DNA of 6,620 bases, taken from Alphaproteobacteria bacterium (GTDB lineage Bacteria; Pseudomonadota; Alphaproteobacteria; BOG-932; Roseiterribacteraceae). Under the pieces are notes generated by a model. The model was not told the DNA's origin and searched no databases. It worked only from the letters and a program-made list of their open reading frames with translations. Positions 1 to 5,315 of the stretch are shown piece after piece. Position numbers and translations under genes: made by a program. The stretch spans positions 1-6,620 of the forward strand of contig CAJCJC010000433.1 of NCBI GenBank assembly GCA_903970575.1. The letters run 5' to 3'. Every line of letters begins with the position of its first letter. Position 1 is the first letter of the stretch.

Positions 1-561
1 GGCGCGGGGCTCGACGTGCCGATCTGGCTGTTGGGATCAAGCCTCTATAGCGCACAGCTTGCCGCCGCGCTGGGCCTTCCTTTCGCATTCGCCACCCATT
101 TCGCGCCCGATGCAATGGCGGAGGCGCTCTATCTCTACCGCAGCCGTTTCCACCCATCGGACCAGCTAGATCGGCCTTACGCGATGCTAGGGCTCAATAT
201 CTGCGCGGCCGATAGCGACGCGGAGGCGGAACGGCTGTTCACGTCGCTGCAACAGCAATGGACCCTGTTGCGCCGGGGCCAGCCAGGTGCGCTGCCCCCG
301 CCTGTCGATTCCATGGATGGCCGTTGGTCGGAAATGGAAAAAGCGGGGCTGTTCCAAGCATTGTCGCGCGCTATCGTCGGCTCCCCCAGCAGCGTGCGTC
401 GCAAGCTTGAGGATTTCATAGCGGAAACGGACGCGGATGAGATCATGGTGACTGGTCAGATTTTCGACCATGCCGCCCGGCTGCATTCCTATGAGATCGT
501 CGCGGACATCCGCGATACGCTAACCGCGCCAGCCGAGCGGGAGATGCTTTCGACCGCATAA
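1..561 (+). CDS. Luciferase-like (LLM class) flavin-dependent monooxygenase, C-terminal part
   Basis: The reading frame is open from base 1 and ends at TAA 559-561, so 186 C-terminal residues are visible and the start lies outside the window. Near the left edge the protein reads DVPIWLLGSSLYSAQLAA, followed by a GLPFAFATHFAP segment. This is the hallmark of the 'group 1' bacterial luciferase-like oxidoreductases (the E. coli YhbW type), which usually run to about 330 residues. The C-terminal stretch IVGSPSSVRRKLEDF, then ADEIMVTGQIFDHAARLHSYE, is also typical: a flavin-site loop followed by the last helices of the TIM barrel. Family members are cytosolic and use reduced FMN and O2, or F420 in other branches, to oxidise small organic substrates; the substrate here cannot be read from sequence. 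The GTG at 16 is not the start, because the conserved domain continues upstream of it. A hairpin follows the stop directly. Confidence 0.93.
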   Translation, partial: GAGLDVPIWLLGSSLYSAQLAAALGLPFAFATHFAPDAMAEALYLYRSRFHPSDQLDRPYAMLGLNICAADSDAEAERLFTSLQQQWTLLRRGQPGALPPPVDSMDGRWSEMEKAGLFQALSRAIVGSPSSVRRKLEDFIAETDADEIMVTGQIFDHAARLHSYEIVADIRDTLTAPAEREMLSTA

Positions 562-590
562 GCGCGGATCGCTTGAATTCCCGATCGCGC
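562..590 (+). terminator. Hairpin directly after the monooxygenase stop, possible terminator
   Basis: GCGCGGATCG (562-571) and CGATCGCGC (582-590) form a 9-bp stem with one bulged G and a 10-base loop, starting at the base after the stop codon. No T-run follows, so it is not a classical intrinsic terminator. It could be a weak or Rho-assisted end, or a 3' end stabiliser. Confidence 0.4.
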
Positions 591-645
591 CGGAATAGAG
601 GCTGTGTTACCCGCCAAATCTCGGGATGTTCGGCGCGGCCCCAAC

Positions 646-652
646 AGGAAAG
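646..652 (+). promoter_or_regulatory. Ribosome binding site deciding the isomerase start
   Basis: AGGAAAG sits six bases before ATG 659. The earlier in-frame ATG at 626 has no purine-rich site in front of it and would add 11 residues absent from known ketosteroid isomerases, so 659 is preferred. Confidence 0.7.
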
Positions 653-658
653 TCATCT

Positions 659-1042
659 ATGTCACCCACCTATGCCGCGCCGGCGGAGTCGGCCATGAAG
701 GAGGCGCTTCAGGCCTATATCGACCATTTCAACGCGGGCGATCTGGACGCGTTGATTGGCCTATTCGCGGACGACGCCTCCGTGGAAGACCCCGTTGGTT
801 CGACAGCGAAACGGGGCCTGGCGGAAATTCGTGCGTTCTATGGCGAATCCATCAAGACAGGCGCCAAGCTTGCGCTATCCGCTCCCATCCGAGGCTCGCA
901 CGCCGACGCCGCCGCGATGGCGTTCGAGGCGCGCATCGGCGCTTTAACCATCCGCGTGATCGACGTGATGACATTCGATTCGTCCGGGAAGATCGCCAGC
1001 ATGAAGGCCTATTTTGGGCAGGGTGATTTCGTCCAGGGATAA
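659..1042 (+). CDS. ksi: Steroid delta5-3-ketosteroid isomerase (SnoaL/NTF2 fold)
   Basis: The 127-residue product aligns along its length, from memory, with the Comamonas testosteroni ketosteroid isomerase (125 residues). The best match is YIDHFNAGDLDALIGLFADD followed by ASVEDPVGS. Catalytic Tyr14, Asp38 and Asp99 of that enzyme correspond here to Tyr20 (in AYIDHF), Asp44 (in VEDPVGS) and Asp102 (in RVIDVMTF). All three are present: the general base, and the Tyr/Asp oxyanion hole. The reaction moves the C5-C6 double bond of 3-oxo-delta5-steroids into conjugation, an early step in bacterial androgen and sterol breakdown. No signal peptide is seen, so it should be a cytosolic dimer. It lies 97 bases after a flavin monooxygenase in the same direction, but no 3-beta-hydroxysteroid dehydrogenase is in view. 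A related isomerase acting on a non-steroid substrate cannot be excluded. Confidence 0.82.
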   Translation: MSPTYAAPAESAMKEALQAYIDHFNAGDLDALIGLFADDASVEDPVGSTAKRGLAEIRAFYGESIKTGAKLALSAPIRGSHADAAAMAFEARIGALTIRVIDVMTFDSSGKIASMKAYFGQGDFVQG

Positions 1043-1056
1043 AGGCGGCAAGATGA

Positions 1057-1085
1057 TTGTCGCGGGCAAGGCGGATCTCTAAATT
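1057..1085 (+). promoter_or_regulatory. Possible sigma70-type promoter for the exported small protein
   Basis: TTGTCG (1057-1062) and TAAATT (1080-1085) are 17 bases apart, and each matches four of six consensus positions. They lie in the gap after the isomerase, 40-68 bases before ATG 1125. The call rests on consensus matching alone and is weak. Confidence 0.3.
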
Positions 1086-1124
1086 CCCCTCAATAGATAA
1101 CAAACGGATAGGGGAGAATAAAAA

Positions 1125-1472
1125 ATGAGGACGGGACTGACGATAAGCGCGACGGTTTTATTGATCTCCGGCGTCGCCGGGGCGGATGACATCTCAGGAA
1201 CATGGAAGGTTTCGGGAGATGTAGTCGGCAATGCGGTCGACGCGACATGCACCTTCGCGGGCGCGGGCGACAAAGCGACATCAGCCTGCAGCGTGGACGC
1301 AACGCCAGGCCTCGCTGCCCCAGCAACAATCACGGGGAATAGCGTTACCTGGAGCTGGGACGCCGGTCAGGCAATCCTCACCTTCAAGGGCACGCTCGAT
1401 TCTCCCACCGCGATGAAGGGCGATATCGAGGTTAGCGGCGTCACCGGCGACTTCACGGCCGCCAAGCAATAG
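1125..1472 (+). CDS. Small exported beta-rich protein of unknown function
   Basis: This 115-residue protein starts at ATG 1125, eight bases after GGGGAG (1111-1116). It has a signal peptide: a basic N-terminus (MRTG), a hydrophobic core TISATVLLISGV, and a likely signal peptidase I site AGA|DD after residue 20. The mature part is about 95 residues, rich in Gly, Ala, Thr, Val and Asp with alternating hydrophobic residues, as expected for a small beta barrel or sandwich. It begins ISGTWKVSGDVVGN, resembling the opening of lipocalin-like periplasmic proteins that start with G-x-W. Cys42 and Cys55 are the only cysteines and could form a disulfide. I recall similar unnamed proteins in sphingomonads but no assigned function. 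It probably has its own promoter, since the isomerase ends 82 bases upstream, and it converges on the cold-shock gene. Confidence 0.8.
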   Translation: MRTGLTISATVLLISGVAGADDISGTWKVSGDVVGNAVDATCTFAGAGDKATSACSVDATPGLAAPATITGNSVTWSWDAGQAILTFKGTLDSPTAMKGDIEVSGVTGDFTAAKQ

Positions 1473-1484
1473 AGCGGCGGTCAG

Positions 1485-1516
1485 GCCGCGCGTCGTTTGA
1501 ATCGACGCCGCGCGGC
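1485..1516. terminator. Hairpin between convergent genes, possible bidirectional terminator
   Basis: GCCGCGCGTCG (1485-1495) pairs with CGACG (1503-1507) and CGCGGC (1511-1516) across a 7-base loop. The stem has 11 base pairs and a three-base bulge (CCG). It lies between the stop of the exported protein (1472) and that of the cold-shock gene (1528), where both transcripts must end. Neither side has a T-run, so termination efficiency is uncertain. Confidence 0.5.
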
Positions 1517-1527
1517 TGGCCGGCGTC

Positions 1528-1734
1528 TTAGCTGGCTTTCAGGTCTATCGCCGAGGTTTTGCCTTCGCGGCCCTGCTCGATTGCGTAGGACAGTGTCTGC
1601 CCTTCGTTCAGCGAGCGCATGCCCGCCTTTTCAACCGCCGAAATATGGACGAATACGTCCTTGGAGCCATCCTCGGGTTGAATGAAGCCATACCCCTTGG
1701 TGGCGTTGAACCATTTGACTGTGCCTGCCGGCAT
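1528..1734 (-). CDS. CspA-family cold-shock protein
   Basis: This 68-residue single cold-shock domain, a five-stranded OB fold, binds single-stranded RNA and DNA in the cytosol. The RNA-binding motifs are intact: TVKWFN (5-10), RNP1 KGYGFI (13-18) and RNP2 VFVHIS (27-32), followed by [14 protein letters not shown]. The length is normal for the family, and the wording of the C-terminal half fits alphaproteobacterial members. Family members melt RNA secondary structure; some are cold-induced and others act in stationary phase or constitutively, and the sequence does not say which. The start was set at ATG 1734 because GGGGAG lies seven bases before it. The in-frame ATG at 1749 overlaps that site and would add five non-conserved residues. 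The leader is highly structured (1735-1848), which suggests control of translation. The gene is convergent with the exported protein and divergent from the protease gene. Confidence 0.96.
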   Translation of the reverse strand: MPAGTVKWFNATKGYGFIQPEDGSKDVFVHISAVEKAGMRSLNEGQTLSYAIEQGREGKTSAIDLKAS

Positions 1735-1740
1735 TGGAGA

Positions 1741-1799
1741 TCTCCCCATAAGTTACAGCCAGCCCAATAGCTGGCTGGATCGAATTTCTGGTGGGGAGA
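1741..1799 (-). promoter_or_regulatory. Cold-shock gene leader: anti-SD/SD stem enclosing a second hairpin
   Basis: In the cold-shock transcript TCTCCCCA (1799 to 1792) is perfectly complementary to TGGGGAGA (1748 to 1741), which contains the entire Shine-Dalgarno sequence. Between the arms, CAGCCAGC (1777 to 1770) and GCTGGCTG (1763 to 1756) form a perfect 8-bp stem with a six-base loop. Folding would hide the ribosome binding site and remove it from an open start region. Pairing is read directly from sequence; a regulatory role is inferred. Confidence 0.6.
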
Positions 1800-1801
1800 A
1801 C

Positions 1802-1817
1802 CGGCTCACGCGAGCCG
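1802..1817. repeat. 6-bp hairpin upstream of the anti-SD arm
   Basis: CGGCTC (1802-1807) and GAGCCG (1812-1817) form a perfect stem with a four-base loop. It begins two bases beyond the anti-Shine-Dalgarno arm, so in the cold-shock transcript the two stems could stack. It lies in the leader if transcription starts upstream of 1817. Confidence 0.5.
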
Positions 1818-1835
1818 AAGCAGCGGTGATAACGG

Positions 1836-1848
1836 AGTAGACCCTACT
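1836..1848. repeat. 13-base interrupted palindrome in the divergent gap
   Basis: AGTAG, ACC, CTACT is a perfect inverted repeat with a three-base centre. It lies between the divergent cold-shock and protease genes. It may be a small operator or one more hairpin of the cold-shock leader. No convincing promoter could be placed around it for either gene. Confidence 0.35.
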
Positions 1849-1942
1849 GAAACTGGTCGACTATTATCGTAGCGCTTTCGGGCATGCGGTTGCAACTCGG
1901 CGCGGCGAACGCTGCCGCTGGTAACGGCGAAACCATTAACAT

Positions 1943-1947
1943 GGAGA
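1943..1947 (+). promoter_or_regulatory. Ribosome binding site deciding the protease start
   Basis: GGAGA lies just upstream of ATG 1953, with the GGAG core six bases from it. The in-frame ATGs at 1941 and 1884 lack such a site, and starting there would place a hydrophilic extension in front of the signal peptide. Confidence 0.65.
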
Positions 1948-1952
1948 CTCGA

Positions 1953-2876
1953 ATGCTCGGTCGCGCGGTCATCGTAGCCATCGTAATCGCCGCGTTATGC
2001 CCTTTTGCTAACGTAGCGAAAGCCGGATGCACGATCGAAAAACTGGCTGAAACCGAGATTCACGTCGCGGAAAACGGCCATCTTCTGATCCCGGCCATCA
2101 TCAAGGGCGAAGCGGTCGACTTCGCGATCGATACTGGCGCGATGATGACTTTGATGGATTTGTCGACGGTCGACCGGCTTGAGCTGCCACGCGATGTCCT
2201 GATGAACCGGCAGCTTGTCAGCGCCTTTGGACGCCGAACAGCCATGGCGCGCACAACCATCCATGAACTTATCATCGGCGGGGAGACGGTGCATGAGGTC
2301 AGGATGCTGGTGGTCATGGGTCCCCCGTTATCGGGGTCCGCGGCCGGCGTGATTGGCGCCGATTTTCTCTCCCAGTTCGACCTCGAATTCGACGTGGCTG
2401 GCCGCGGGTTGCGCTTCTTCCGGCGAAGCCGTTGCCGCGAAAGCGGCGCGGTCTATTGGGCGGACCGGTATTCTCAGACCCCAATCCACATCCGCTCAAA
2501 TCGCATCATCGTGCCGGTCACGATTAATGGACGCGCGTTCAACGCCCTGCTGGATAGCGGCGCGTCCAGCACGGCGCTGTCGTGGCGGACCGCCGAAAGC
2601 CTGGGGCTAAGCCATGATAGCCCGGGGTTGACCCGGATCGGATTTAGCAAGGGGTTCGACGGTGAGCCCTTTCCCGTTTTAAGCTATGCGTTTCACGAGA
2701 TGTCCATCGCGGGGGAAACGATCCGGGCGCCCATTCTTAAGATCACCGACCTCGAAATGCAGGACGCGGATCTGACCTTGGGCGCGGATTTTCTGGCGGC
2801 GCACCGAGTTTATATCGCGACGGAGGACGAGCGGCTCTATTTCACCTGGAACGGGACGGCAGGGTTCGCACGCTGA
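1953..2876 (+). CDS. Exported tandem retropepsin-like aspartic protease
   Basis: This 307-residue protein has a signal peptide (MLGRAVIVAIVIAALCPFAN, cleavage likely after AKA at residue 24) and two retropepsin-like domains. Domain 1, about 35-156, holds FAIDTGAMMTLMD (Asp60-Thr-Gly) and the later hydrophobic-Gly element VIGADFL (133-139). Domain 2, about 178-299, holds NALLDSGASSTALS (Asp201-Ser-Gly) and TLGADFL (275-281). Retropepsins need two D-T/S-G loops, one from each subunit. Here both may come from one chain, giving a pepsin-like monomer, though a dimer of such chains is possible. The residue at -3 from Cys26 is Lys, so a lipoprotein is unlikely and a periplasmic location is expected. 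Cys26 and Cys161 could form a disulfide. Substrate unknown. It is flanked by gaps on both sides and looks monocistronic. The domain assignment is firm, while proteolytic activity is inferred. Confidence 0.85.
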   Translation: MLGRAVIVAIVIAALCPFANVAKAGCTIEKLAETEIHVAENGHLLIPAIIKGEAVDFAIDTGAMMTLMDLSTVDRLELPRDVLMNRQLVSAFGRRTAMARTTIHELIIGGETVHEVRMLVVMGPPLSGSAAGVIGADFLSQFDLEFDVAGRGLRFFRRSRCRESGAVYWADRYSQTPIHIRSNRIIVPVTINGRAFNALLDSGASSTALSWRTAESLGLSHDSPGLTRIGFSKGFDGEPFPVLSYAFHEMSIAGETIRAPILKITDLEMQDADLTLGADFLAAHRVYIATEDERLYFTWNGTAGFAR

Positions 2877-2968
2877 GCGGCGGCAGAATCTCCGTGCCCA
2901 GCGGCGACAAACTGTGTAGATAGCAGCGCCTGCCTGTCCGATCTCTCAATAGCCCGAGTTGACTCCCT

Positions 2969-2975
2969 AAAGGAG
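2969..2975 (+). promoter_or_regulatory. Strong ribosome binding site aimed at a five-codon leader ORF
   Basis: AAAGGAG is six bases from ATG 2982 but 20 bases from ATG 2996, where the large protein starts. The best site in this region is therefore placed for the leader ORF, not for the gene itself. Confidence 0.65.
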
Positions 2976-2981
2976 ACCGTC

Positions 2982-2999
2982 ATGAGCCTCGCGTCATGA
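2982..2999 (+). CDS. Five-residue leader ORF overlapping the next start (MSLAS)
   Basis: ATG 2982 opens a frame of five codons (MSLAS) that ends with TGA 2997-2999. That stop overlaps the ATG of the following gene (2996-2998) in the ATGA arrangement usual for translational coupling. The frame has a strong ribosome binding site at ideal spacing. The downstream gene has none of its own and no alternative in-frame start back to the stop at 2960. The peptide is unlikely to function as a product; its translation would deliver ribosomes to the overlapping start. Alternatively, the overlap is a chance result of a small indel upstream of the gene. Confidence 0.45.
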   Translation: MSLAS

Positions 3000-4609
3000 A
3001 ACTCATTTCACTGGCCTTCAGCCGACGCTATGTCACCTTTACACTTTGCATTATCGCCGTGGTTGTTTTCCTCGGCCTCAGTTTCGAATCTCCATTCTAT
3101 CTGCCGCTCCTCGCCCTGGCGTTCGGCCTGACGCTCCTTGGCGTCCACGATCTGGCGCAAACGCGGCACAGCATCCTGCGCAGCTACCCGATCGCGGCGC
3201 ATATCCGGTTTTTGCTTGAGGACATAAGGCCGGAGATTCGGCAATATTTCGTCGAAAGCGACACCGATGGCGCGCCGTTCGACCGTAGCACCCGCTCGAT
3301 CGTCTATCAGCGCGCGAAGGGACAGCTCGACAAGCGGCCTTTCGGAACCGAGCTTGGCGTCTACGGGACGAATTATGAGTGGATAAACCATTCGCTATCG
3401 CCCGCGGAACCGACGAAGGAGCCGTTTCGGGTGTTGGTGGGCGGCGAGGCCTGCCCTGCGCCGTATTCCGCTTCGGTCCTCAACATTTCGGCGATGAGCT
3501 TCGGCGCGCTATCGGCGAACGCCATCCGGGCGCTGAATAAAGGCGCCAAGATGGGCGGTTTCGCCCATGACACGGGCGAGGGCGGCCTCAGCCAATATCA
3601 TCGCGAAAACGGCGGCGACATTATCTGGGAGATCGGCAGCGGTTATTTCGGCTGCCGCGACGCGAATGGCGCCTTCTCGCCCGAGCGCTTCGCCGAACAG
3701 GCGCGGTCGGAGCAGGTGAAGATGGTGGAGATCAAGCTGTCGCAAGGCGCCAAGCCCGGCCATGGCGGCGTCTTGCCGGCCGCCAAGGTTTCGGCGGAAA
3801 TCGCGGCCGCGCGCGGCGTCGCCATGGGCGCGGATTGTGTCTCGCCAGCGCGCCACTCCGCGTTTTCCACACCGATCGGGCTGATGGAGTTCGTCGCGCG
3901 CCTGCGCGAATTGTCGAGTGGCAAGCCGGTCGGCTTTAAGCTCTGCATCGGCCATCCCTGGGAGTTTTTGGGGATCCCCAAGGCCATGCTGGAAACCGGG
4001 ATTTATCCCGATTTCATCGTTGTCGACGGCAAGGAGGGGGGTACCGGCGCGGCTCCCCTAGAGTTCATCGATCATATGGGCACGCCGCTGCAGGAAGGGC
4101 TGATGTTCGCGCATAACGCGCTGATCGGTCTCGGAATCCGCGACCGCGTTCGGTTGGGAGCCAGCGGCAAGATCATCACCGCCTTCGACATGGCGCGGAT
4201 CATGTCCATGGGGGCCGACTGGTGTAACGTCGCCCGCGGCTTCATGTTCGCCGTCGGCTGCATCCAGGCGCAGGCTTGTCATACCGATCGCTGCCCCACG
4301 GGCGTCACCACCCAGGATAAAATCCGCCAGCGGGCGTTGGTGGTCGAGGACAAGGCCGAGCGTGTGTTCAATTTCCACCGCTCGACCTTGATCGCGCTGG
4401 CCGAGTTGATCGCGGCCGCCGGCCTTTCCCATCCGGGCCAGTTGACGCCGCGCCATTTCTTCAAGCGCGTCGCGCCCGACAGCGTAGTGAACTATGAGCA
4501 GCTCCACAGGTTTCTGGCTCCAGGCGAACTTTTGGCCGGCACCGACGATCCGCGCTTCCGTCAAAGCTGGGCGATGGCGCGGGCCGATAGCTTCGCCCCC
4601 GCCGCCTAA
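2996..4609 (+). CDS. Membrane-anchored FMN-binding glutamate synthase family protein
   Basis: This 537-residue protein has two N-terminal membrane helices (about 12-30 and 34-50) and then a glutamate synthase FMN/3Fe-4S barrel. Conserved elements in order are SAMSFGALS (165-173), TGEGG (193-197), KLSQGAKPGHGG (247-258), the FMN-site VDGKEGGTGAAP (343-354), and C-x5-C-x4-C at Cys422, Cys428 and Cys433, followed by PTGVTTQ. The cysteine spacing is that of the 3Fe-4S cluster in bacterial glutamate synthase. The glutaminase domain, the GXGXG domain and any NADPH-binding small subunit are absent, so it is not a complete glutamate synthase. Electrons would have to come from a partner, perhaps a ferredoxin or a membrane carrier. 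The physiological reaction of this membrane branch is unknown to me. The segment IRPEIRQYFVESDTDGAPF after the helices is typical of the branch, which supports the start at 2996. It probably forms an operon with the DUF4337 gene. Confidence 0.92.
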   Translation: MKLISLAFSRRYVTFTLCIIAVVVFLGLSFESPFYLPLLALAFGLTLLGVHDLAQTRHSILRSYPIAAHIRFLLEDIRPEIRQYFVESDTDGAPFDRSTRSIVYQRAKGQLDKRPFGTELGVYGTNYEWINHSLSPAEPTKEPFRVLVGGEACPAPYSASVLNISAMSFGALSANAIRALNKGAKMGGFAHDTGEGGLSQYHRENGGDIIWEIGSGYFGCRDANGAFSPERFAEQARSEQVKMVEIKLSQGAKPGHGGVLPAAKVSAEIAAARGVAMGADCVSPARHSAFSTPIGLMEFVARLRELSSGKPVGFKLCIGHPWEFLGIPKAMLETGIYPDFIVVDGKEGGTGAAPLEFIDHMGTPLQEGLMFAHNALIGLGIRDRVRLGASGKIITAFDMARIMSMGADWCNVARGFMFAVGCIQAQACHTDRCPTGVTTQDKIRQRALVVEDKAERVFNFHRSTLIALAELIAAAGLSHPGQLTPRHFFKRVAPDSVVNYEQLHRFLAPGELLAGTDDPRFRQSWAMARADSFAPAA

Positions 4610-4627
4610 ACGCAGAACAGGGGTCCG

Positions 4628-5203
4628 ATGACCGATATTCCCGATCCGAAGGAAGTGCTCGAACAGGCCGAATATAGCGCCCATGCGGCGGAATCCGGCG
4701 ATCCGATGACGCTCCGGGTCACGCTCTCGATCGCGATGATGGCGGTGGTCGCGGCCTTCATCGGCGCGCTGGGCGACACAGAGGAATCACACACCTTCGT
4801 CGAGAAGAACGACGCAGTCCTGGCCCAGGCCAAGGCGTCCGACGCCTGGACGGAATATCAGGCGGAAAGCCTGAAGCGCCATGTCTATGACGTGGGCGCC
4901 GCCATCGCGACCGCCCCGGACGTCGCCGCTGATCTGAAGGCGCAGGCCGACAAATATAACAAGGAACAGCCGGGAACCCAGGACAAGGCGAAGAAACTGG
5001 AAGCGGAAGTCGCGGAGCGGAGCGAAAAGGCCGATACGCATTTCGAACGGCATCATATCTTGACCGTCGCGGAAGGTCTCGTCCACGTGGCGATCGCCGC
5101 CGCGTCCATCTCGCTGCTCGCCCGGCGCAATCTCTACTGGTATGGGGGGCTCGCCTTCACCGGCGCCGGGATCGTGACCGCCGCGGCGGCATATCTCGTT
5201 TAA
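4628..5203 (+). CDS. DUF4337 family membrane protein
   Basis: This 191-residue protein starts at ATG 4628 behind AGGGG (4619-4623), 18 bases after the glutamate-synthase-like gene, so the two are very likely co-transcribed. It has one membrane helix at about 29-48 and a 95-residue soluble segment. The segment includes ASDAWTEYQAESLKRHVYD (70-88) and a charged, probably coiled-coil stretch around 110-140. Two further helices follow at about 145-164 and 169-190, separated by the basic turn ARRN. This layout, in particular the A-S-D-x-W-x-x-Y-Q-A motif and the late helix pair, is that of DUF4337. The family has no established function that I know of. Context suggests a partner, assembly factor or membrane scaffold for the upstream FMN/Fe-S protein, but this is inference. 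Confidence 0.85.
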   Translation: MTDIPDPKEVLEQAEYSAHAAESGDPMTLRVTLSIAMMAVVAAFIGALGDTEESHTFVEKNDAVLAQAKASDAWTEYQAESLKRHVYDVGAAIATAPDVAADLKAQADKYNKEQPGTQDKAKKLEAEVAERSEKADTHFERHHILTVAEGLVHVAIAAASISLLARRNLYWYGGLAFTGAGIVTAAAAYLV

Positions 5204-5219
5204 AGTCCCGGGCGGCGGA

Positions 5220-5245
5220 GCAAAAAAAGCGCGGCTTGATTTTGC
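5220..5245 (+). terminator. Hairpin after the DUF4337 gene, possible operon terminator
   Basis: GCAAAA (5220-5225) pairs with TTTTGC (5240-5245), and inside it AAGC (5227-5230) pairs with GCTT (5234-5237) over a three-base loop. The A-rich left arm and T-rich right arm begin 17 bases after the stop codon. It resembles an intrinsic terminator whose T-run lies within the stem. GCGGCTTG (5231-5238) could alternatively pair with CAAGCCGC (5275-5282). Confidence 0.4.
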
Positions 5246-5315
5246 ATCGTAAAGAGCGCATGTACCGTGTCGACCAAGCCGCTCCATTTCCGGATGCGGC
5301 CCACCTTTCGTGATC

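Noticed and set aside
573..601. Promoter TTGAAT-N17-TAGAGG for the isomerase
   Set aside because: The -10 element matches only three of six positions and the -35 lies in the loop of the hairpin after the monooxygenase; support is too thin.
604..1026. Plus-strand open frame of 140 codons overlapping the isomerase
   Set aside because: The product is Arg/Gly-rich and featureless, while the frame beginning at 659 carries the full ketosteroid isomerase signature.
1735..1749. Upstream start (ATG 1749) for the cold-shock protein
   Set aside because: That ATG overlaps the GGGGAG site serving ATG 1734, and the five added residues are not part of the conserved domain.
1863..1895. Cold-shock promoter with GATAAT (-10) and TTGCAA (-35) on the minus strand
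   Set aside because: The -10 match is good, but the spacing is 21 bases, too long for a standard promoter.
1884..1952. N-terminal extension of the protease from ATG 1884 or 1941
   Set aside because: It would put a hydrophilic stretch before the signal peptide, and neither ATG has a ribosome binding site; ATG 1953 does.
2019..2030. Lipoprotein signal (KAGC) in the protease
   Set aside because: The residue three before the cysteine is Lys rather than Leu, Val or Ile, so it is not a proper lipobox; an ordinary signal peptidase site fits better.
2996..4609. Classical glutamate synthase large subunit (gltB)
   Set aside because: The length is about one third of GltB, the glutaminase and GXGXG domains are missing, and two membrane helices are added.
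4058..4684. Minus-strand open frame of 208 codons over the end of the glutamate-synthase-like gene
   Set aside because: It overlaps the conserved 3Fe-4S region on the plus strand and shows low-complexity Gly/Arg/His composition.
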